Shown: positions 58,884 to 64,000 of the stretch, piece by piece | How positions within the stretch are numbered: the first letter of the stretch is position 1 | How the letters are laid out: every line of letters starts with the position of its first letter | The notes under the pieces: model-generated | The model's database searches: none | The model's input: only the letters and a program-made list of their open reading frames with translations | What the model was told of the DNA's origin: nothing | Origin: Bactrocera neohumeralis | Lineage: Eukaryota; Arthropoda; Insecta; Diptera; Tephritidae | Assembly: GCF_024586455.1 (NCBI RefSeq) | Contig: NC_065921.1 | Span: forward strand, 68,387,528 to 68,451,527 | Length of the DNA: 64,000 bases | Direction of reading: 5' to 3' | Program-made: the position numbers and the translations under genes

Positions 58884-60420
58884 AGCATGTGCTTTAGTCT
58901 TCATCTGGTGAGATGTCCATCGCGATCCTTTTTCAATAAGAGTTTTTTTAAAACCAAACCCATTCAAAGAATTTAATTATAAAGTTTATGTCACTGACAA
59001 CCAGAGAATATTCGAGAACTTAAAATTTTGCACTCCAGAACCAACAAAAAGTGCTTTGAATGTGAAAAACATGTGCATCAGCCAATAAAATGTGCTCAGG
59101 CGTGTAGTCATGCCTTATAAAGGTGTAGCAATGCATTGAAGTGAATTTAATTTGCAATACGGCGAATGTGCAACACATGAGGAATATATGCAAGAACATT
59201 GAGCGCATAAAAAAATTACGTGTGTTTCTTGGGAATGCCATTTTTCAATTTAAGAGTATTTGCCAGAGTTACTGCAAGTGCGCCATCTGAGCATGCCATG
59301 CAATTTGACGGCGTTGTTTTTGTTTTGCACAATAAAGCTATAACGGTACACAATTAATTCTACTACAGCAAATGTGTGCACTTTCCATTAACAGCGAATT
59401 TTCTGCAAAATTAAAGCAGATATTTTTAATGCTCACACACTGCTGGCCTCAGCCGGCTCCGCAACACTAACACTTGGAAGCAGATTACAGGCACACAAAC
59501 AGCGCTACATGTACGTGCATATTACTGTACAATCTGCCTGATGCTGAAAGCAGTTGTCGGCTGTGTGCTGGCGCACAGGCATGGCCAAAGTTGAAGCGGA
59601 AGTGGAGAACACGCTCGCCGCTAACACTGCAAAATGAAGATTTATACGCCACTGTCAACAGTACAATTATTTTTAATATCCTGCTTGCAAGTGATGCGCA
59701 ACAAAAAAAAAAGAGGAAAAACGCTGTAGCATTAACAACATGGGCAACAACAACAACAACAAAATTAAGTATATGGCAACAACAAAGCGCACGAAACAGC
59801 GGGCGCAACTTAATTTGCACATCCGTTCATTGAGCGGAAATTTGTGTGAATGCGCTTGTGTGTATATACTTTGCACGTGTATATGTAAATGAGTAAGTGT
59901 GCGTATTAAACTTCCTGCGTTGAGATTAACTCTTGTACAGTATTTTATGTCCTTACCCTTTCACGTACATTTGTCCGTTTGCTTGTGTATGCGTGTGCTT
60001 TGTCGTTTCACTTAACTTTCACTTGGCTTTCGCATGGCCCAATTCATTTTATGTAAGCTTCTACGCCTTTTCTGCTTGGCACTTCACAGTTCGCGGTTGA
60101 AATTGTCTTCTTAGTGCGCTGCTGTTTGTTTGGCAGCTCTTATCTGTGCGCACTCACTGTGAAGTTGATTACTCGGGCGGTGTTGCCAAAAAAAATATGC
60201 GGCTTCGGCGGATTTCAGTTTGTTTTACATTCGGTTCCATAGTAGAAATTGAACCGTTTAGCTACACGCCTAGAACGCCTTTTTATTTTATTTTACAACT
60301 TTATAATTTTCGTTCTAAAGATATATAAAATCGTTTTATAATGTACATTTCAGTGGAGAACATATATTTGGGGACAACAGGATTTTTTTGGCTATCAATT
60401 TTGGTTTTTATAATCACATG
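58884..60420. other. Non-coding sequence
   Basis: No gene is supported. The two overlapping frames at 59474-59833 on opposite strands include (CAA)n and poly-A runs and look accidental. The region is moderately GC-rich near 59440-59640. Confidence 0.45.
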
Positions 60421-60446
60421 AATATATATATATATATATATATATT
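60420..60446. repeat. (TA)n microsatellite
   Basis: About 13 consecutive TA units. They lie directly before the mariner copy at 60453; mariner elements insert at TA dinucleotides. Confidence 0.9.
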
Positions 60447-60452
60447 AATGGT

Positions 60453-60986
60453 TTGTCAAAAAAGTCTTGCGGTATTGTTATTGAATTTTTTTTTATATTG
60501 AAATTGAAATGAATTTTTGATGACTCATGCCCAGCTCTTGACCGATGCTACGGCTGCTACCATGCCGGTCTCTTTCGACCAATTCAGCGATTTTATCGCA
60601 ATTTTCGACGACAGACCTTCCGGAGCGTGGCGCATCTTCGACCACATCTAAACCAGAACGAAAACGTTGAAACCATCGTTGTACGGTGGAAATGGAAACT
60701 GTATCGGGTCCATAAACTGCACAAATTTTATTGGCGGTTTAAGATGCATTTTTGCCTTTATCGTAGTAGTACTGTAAAATATGCCGTATTTTCTCTTTAT
60801 TTTGCTCCATGTTTGCGACGCTATAACTCACGAACGACTTAAAAGAAACGACAATCATTCAAACGCGTGTTAGCGCGTGAAATGAGCTTTCCAAAAAGGT
60901 ATAGCATGACCCGATGCGACGAATAAAACTAGAACTACGCGCTTTCAGCACCAACTAGCGAAAATACCGCAAGACTTTTTTGACAA
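60453..60986 (-). mobile_element. Internally deleted mariner (MITE-like), copy 2
   Basis: The ends TTGTCAAAAAAGTCTTGCGG plus TATT (60453-60476) and their exact complement at 60963-60986 form perfect 24-bp terminal inverted repeats. The minus strand encodes only the N-terminal 60-90 codons from ATG at 60811 (MEQNKEKIRHILQYYYDK), then continues from the GQELGM region straight into the 3' end, as in copy 1 at 53170. No catalytic residue remains, so movement would need a transposase supplied in trans. Confidence 0.93.
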
Positions 60987-61084
60987 CTTTTGAATATGTA
61001 TTGACTTATAAAGTAAATTTTCACACTTCTAGAAAGATTATAAATTATCTGGTTAAGTATTTTGATGATAAAATTAGTAGTAAA

Positions 61085-62040
61085 AGGTGATCCATTTCGA
61101 GGTTCCCTACTTAAAAAAAAAAACACGTAAGCTTCAAATTTAATGGGGAATGTTCATTATCATTTGAAAGAACATTCTTAGGTATTCATTTTTTGAACAT
61201 TATCTCTTTCAAATGTTGGTCGCTGCTACGTCTCAGATGGTCCATTCATTTAGTGAAATTTCTGACGACTCTTTCAAGCATTTCGACTTGTAACTGGCGA
61301 ATGACACGCGTGATGTTTTGCTCTAAGGCCTGAATTGAAGCGTGATTGTCCGCTCAAGACCTAAGACTTTACATATCCCCACAGGAAAAAGTCTAACGGT
61401 GTGATATCTCACGGTCTTGGTGACCAATCGACTTCTCACCGAAGTGTTCTCTCAACAAACCCATTAATTGAGGCGGTGTGTGGGAAGTGGCGTCGTCTCG
61501 TTCAAACCAAATGTCGCTAAGATCACGAGCTTCAATTTCAGGAATCAAATGGGCGGTTATGATAACGGTCACCGTTGACGGTTACGTTTCCAGCGGCATC
61601 ATTCCTGAAGAAATATTGAATCTCTCTATTGAATCTCTGCAGGTTGCTCTTCGTCCCAAATGCGTCAAAAATGTTTGGTTACATATGCATTGAGTCAGAA
61701 ATGTGCCTCATCGCCAACTTACGAAATGCGCCCCAAGTCGTTCCATGCCTCAGTCCGCGTAATGAATGAAGGTCTCAAGATGGGTGATGGTGTTGCGAAT
61801 AGCGCGCTCAGTAGGCCGATTATGTTGACCATAAGTTGGGCGAAGTGCACGAAACACATTCTTTACAGAATGTGAATTTTCGTAATAAAGTTGAACGATT
61901 TGTAAACGATATTCATTCGTAAGTCTATCCATGATGAAATGCGAAACAATACTGAACAAAAATAACATGACAGCTTGACACGACTCCCGAGTGATCTGTC
62001 AAAAAAAAAGGCTATTGAAACCTCTACTTGGATCCCCCGT
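61085..62040 (-). mobile_element. Tc1/mariner DD41D element, both ends present, coding decayed
   Basis: The left end GGTGATCCATTTCGAGG and inverted right end CTCTACTTGGATCCCCCG give the terminal repeats. The minus strand starts at 61932 with MDRLTNEYRLQIVQLYYENS, then HSVKNVFRALRPTYGQHNRP and TERAIRNTITHLE, the helix-turn-helix of this family. Downstream the catalytic half is present only as DNA similarity (61300-61640) with many frame breaks and an internal deletion, giving about 955 bp overall. Confidence 0.87.
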
Positions 62041-63814
62041 TATATATTTATCTACTTATTAGTACTTCATTAGATACTGAACAGAGTTTATTAATTTTGC
62101 CAAGAAATATGTAACACTCAGAAGGAAACATCGTAATCCTATATTATATAGTATACATATATATATATAAATATGATTCCTTTGGTCTCCCCGCCTGTAT
62201 ATAAATGAACTAATCACTGAGTTTTTGAGATATGGATCGTAAATTTTGCACACGTTTTTTTGTCAGCAAGAAGCTGCTTATTTTTCGTAACTACCAATAT
62301 CATTAAGCTATAAAAATTGACCAAGCTCAATCTAGTCCATGTATGGAAAGCTTTTAATTTGACAAGATAGTTTCACAAAGGTCGACATGTATTATTATTC
62401 AAAGCAATATCTAAACAATCAGATCGGAGGACTATAGGTTATTGCTGTCATACAAACTAACCGATTAAAAACAAGTTTTTGTATGAAAATTTCTTTTTAT
62501 TTGTGAATCATATTACATTTTCGGTACAACCAAAGTTAACTTTTGTTGTTATATCTTTCTTTTACTAAAGCTCCATTGCTGTCAAAGCTAAAATAATTCC
62601 CACAAATTGCAAAGCTTTTAGACTTTATATTTGCCAATAAAACTAATATTCAATCAACAAAGTTTCAAAATCACCCAAATGCTTATTTGAACAATATCGA
62701 AGTATCCATTTATTTGAGTATAACGGCATTTATTTGCACATTGTCGACACCCTCATGATGCTAGTATGTGCGAACGGGTTTCTGCATGCATGTGTGGGTG
62801 TAAGTAAATTTACGCTTGCAACGCCACACACAATGATATTCGCTGCTTCTCACAATCACTGAAATTCGTGTGCAGCTGTTGATCACTCTTTATGGCCATA
62901 TTCGCAATCGTCTTATTGCATTCACATCAACCAAAATGCTATGAAGTGGAAAACAGAAATCGTGTTCTGGCATTGTTTTACTGATTTTAAATTTATTTCA
63001 TACATTTCGGTGTAGATGCTGGAGCTTTGGTAAGTTTACTGTTATGAGCGGCAACTTCAAGAATTATATTTTTAGAAAATGAGTTAAAATAATTGCCACT
63101 ATTATCACCATCATTATATCCATTATCTATCTTTTATATTATATCATTGTATTGGACAATGTGATATTTGTCCGATTTTTGGCTTAAGTTGGACCAGTTG
63201 GAAACTGAGTCGTTAGACTTTTCTACTCGATTCAGAAATAAAGTTGATCAAAAAATCGCTTCTTTATAAATAAATAATAGAACAAAAATGTTTAAGTTAT
63301 TTGTTGAGATCCCATAGAATCACACAGTCAGTTGTCTCTGCATGCCCATTTCTGTACAGTATTTACAGTCTTTGCCAGAACACTACTTCTCACCTCACAA
63401 CAAAAAACCAAACCACGAATTCAAACCAACGTAGGATAATAGCGGAATAGACAAGGTAGCCTTGGAATCCACTTAGCGTATCAGTACTTGAAGCTAATAA
63501 AGCACACTCTCAACAACCACGGACTGTGAGAGTCTTAAGAATATTATCTTTATAGAAATATTAATTAAATGTTCATATGCTTATAACGGCGGATAAGATT
63601 ACTTAATAAGATCCGTTGGTTGGCGTTAGGGTCAGAGTAGAAAAAGACAATCAAATGAGCATTTAAGTGGGTTCCAATGTGAGTTGTCGGCAACACTAAC
63701 CTAATCATTTTAATGAAGGTATCGTTTTCGCACAGGAAAATATACACTTAAATTGGGAATGTTATATCGCTTTTGCAGCAAACAATTAATACCAAAAAAA
63801 CAGAGGGAACATTT
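62041..63814. other. Non-coding sequence
   Basis: AT-rich sequence without recognised exon, transposon or RNA gene. Confidence 0.45.
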
Positions 63815-63915
63815 CTTCACCTATAATGCAAAACAACGTTTCATCAAATAATTCGAAATTGATTTTTTTGTGCTTTCGATTGACATCACATCACATTACA
63901 TATATGTATATAACA
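63815..63915 (+). repeat. End fragment of the 39-bp-TIR element family
   Basis: TCACCTATAATGCAAAACAA, then CGTTTCATCAAATAATTCG, aligns with 34990-35100, the left terminal and subterminal region of the 34982-39882 element, including the TCACATCACATTACATAT words. The element may continue beyond it, but the sequence after 63915 becomes TATAACCAATA-type tandem words. Confidence 0.65.
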
Positions 63916-63935
63916 TAAAATTTTCAGTTCCGCTG

Positions 63936-64000
63936 TCATATATAACCAATATGTAACCAATATATAACCAATATAAAACCAGTATATAATCGTTTTATAA
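63936..64000 (+). repeat. Short tandem repeat of ATATAACCAAT-type units at window edge
   Basis: Four to five imperfect 11-12-bp units (TATATAACCAAT, ATGTAACCAATA, TATAACCAATAT, AAAACCAGTATA) lie in tandem up to the end of the window. Confidence 0.75.

Noticed and set aside
59474..59833. Overlapping frames of 119 and 111 codons on opposite strands
   Set aside because: Both owe their length to poly-A and CAA runs; no conserved protein feature and no splice context.
1..64000. CRISPR array, bacterial-type defence island, or retroviral provirus
   Set aside because: No spacer-repeat periodicity, no paired long terminal repeats, and no gag-pol-env order; all reverse transcriptases seen are of the non-LTR type.
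50050..64000. Remaining Cbp53E C-terminal exons (fifth and sixth EF-hands)
   Set aside because: Reading the frames for a D-x-D/N-x-S/D-G loop in splice context found none; the exons are probably beyond the window.

Overview
The window looks like euchromatic DNA of a higher fly (Diptera, Brachycera), most likely a tephritid fruit fly. Four short plus-strand exons match the Drosophila calbindin Cbp53E (calbindin-32) almost residue for residue. The surrounding DNA is AT-rich and full of insect transposon families, including several DD41D Tc1/mariner copies of the kind first described as 'rosa' in a Ceratitis fly. The species assignment is inference.

The only host gene I can support is Cbp53E. 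Its exons lie at 16655-16741, 22186-22326, 45797-45852 and 50004-50049. They splice in frame (phases 0, 0 and 2) into 110 consecutive residues holding two canonical EF-hand loops. The introns between them are 5,444, 23,470 and 4,151 bp. The first and last exons of the gene were not found, so the rest of the window is probably also intron or flank of this gene.

Region by region: 1-16.6 kb holds a roughly 1.1 kb GGGCGTGGC-rich repeat, a 5'-truncated LINE with a target-site duplication, RTE fragments, mariner fossils, and a DD41D element split by a DD37D element (13.3-15.6 kb). The first intron (16.7-22.2 kb) holds a hairpin, a mariner fossil, a DD41D derivative with 104-bp inverted arms, an R1-type LINE and another DD41D fossil. 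The 23.5-kb second intron holds TTAA-flanked MITEs, rearranged RTE pieces, two DD37D copies, and a 4.9-kb interval bounded by 39-bp terminal inverted repeats with two LINEs inside it. It also holds a second RTE copy in the opposite orientation and a mariner fossil. The third intron (45.9-50.0 kb) holds an internally deleted mariner with intact ends. The last 14 kb hold a Harbinger-like MITE, two copies of one internally deleted mariner, further TTAA MITEs, a complete copy of the 1.1-kb repeat and a DD41D element.

Every transposon coding region examined is broken, so nothing here looks autonomously active. The notable signals are structural: new inverted-repeat families, derivatives sharing one deletion, nested insertions, and a large inverted RTE pair inside one intron that could form double-stranded RNA in the Cbp53E pre-mRNA. 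No rRNA, tRNA, CRISPR array, operon or bacterial-type system was seen.
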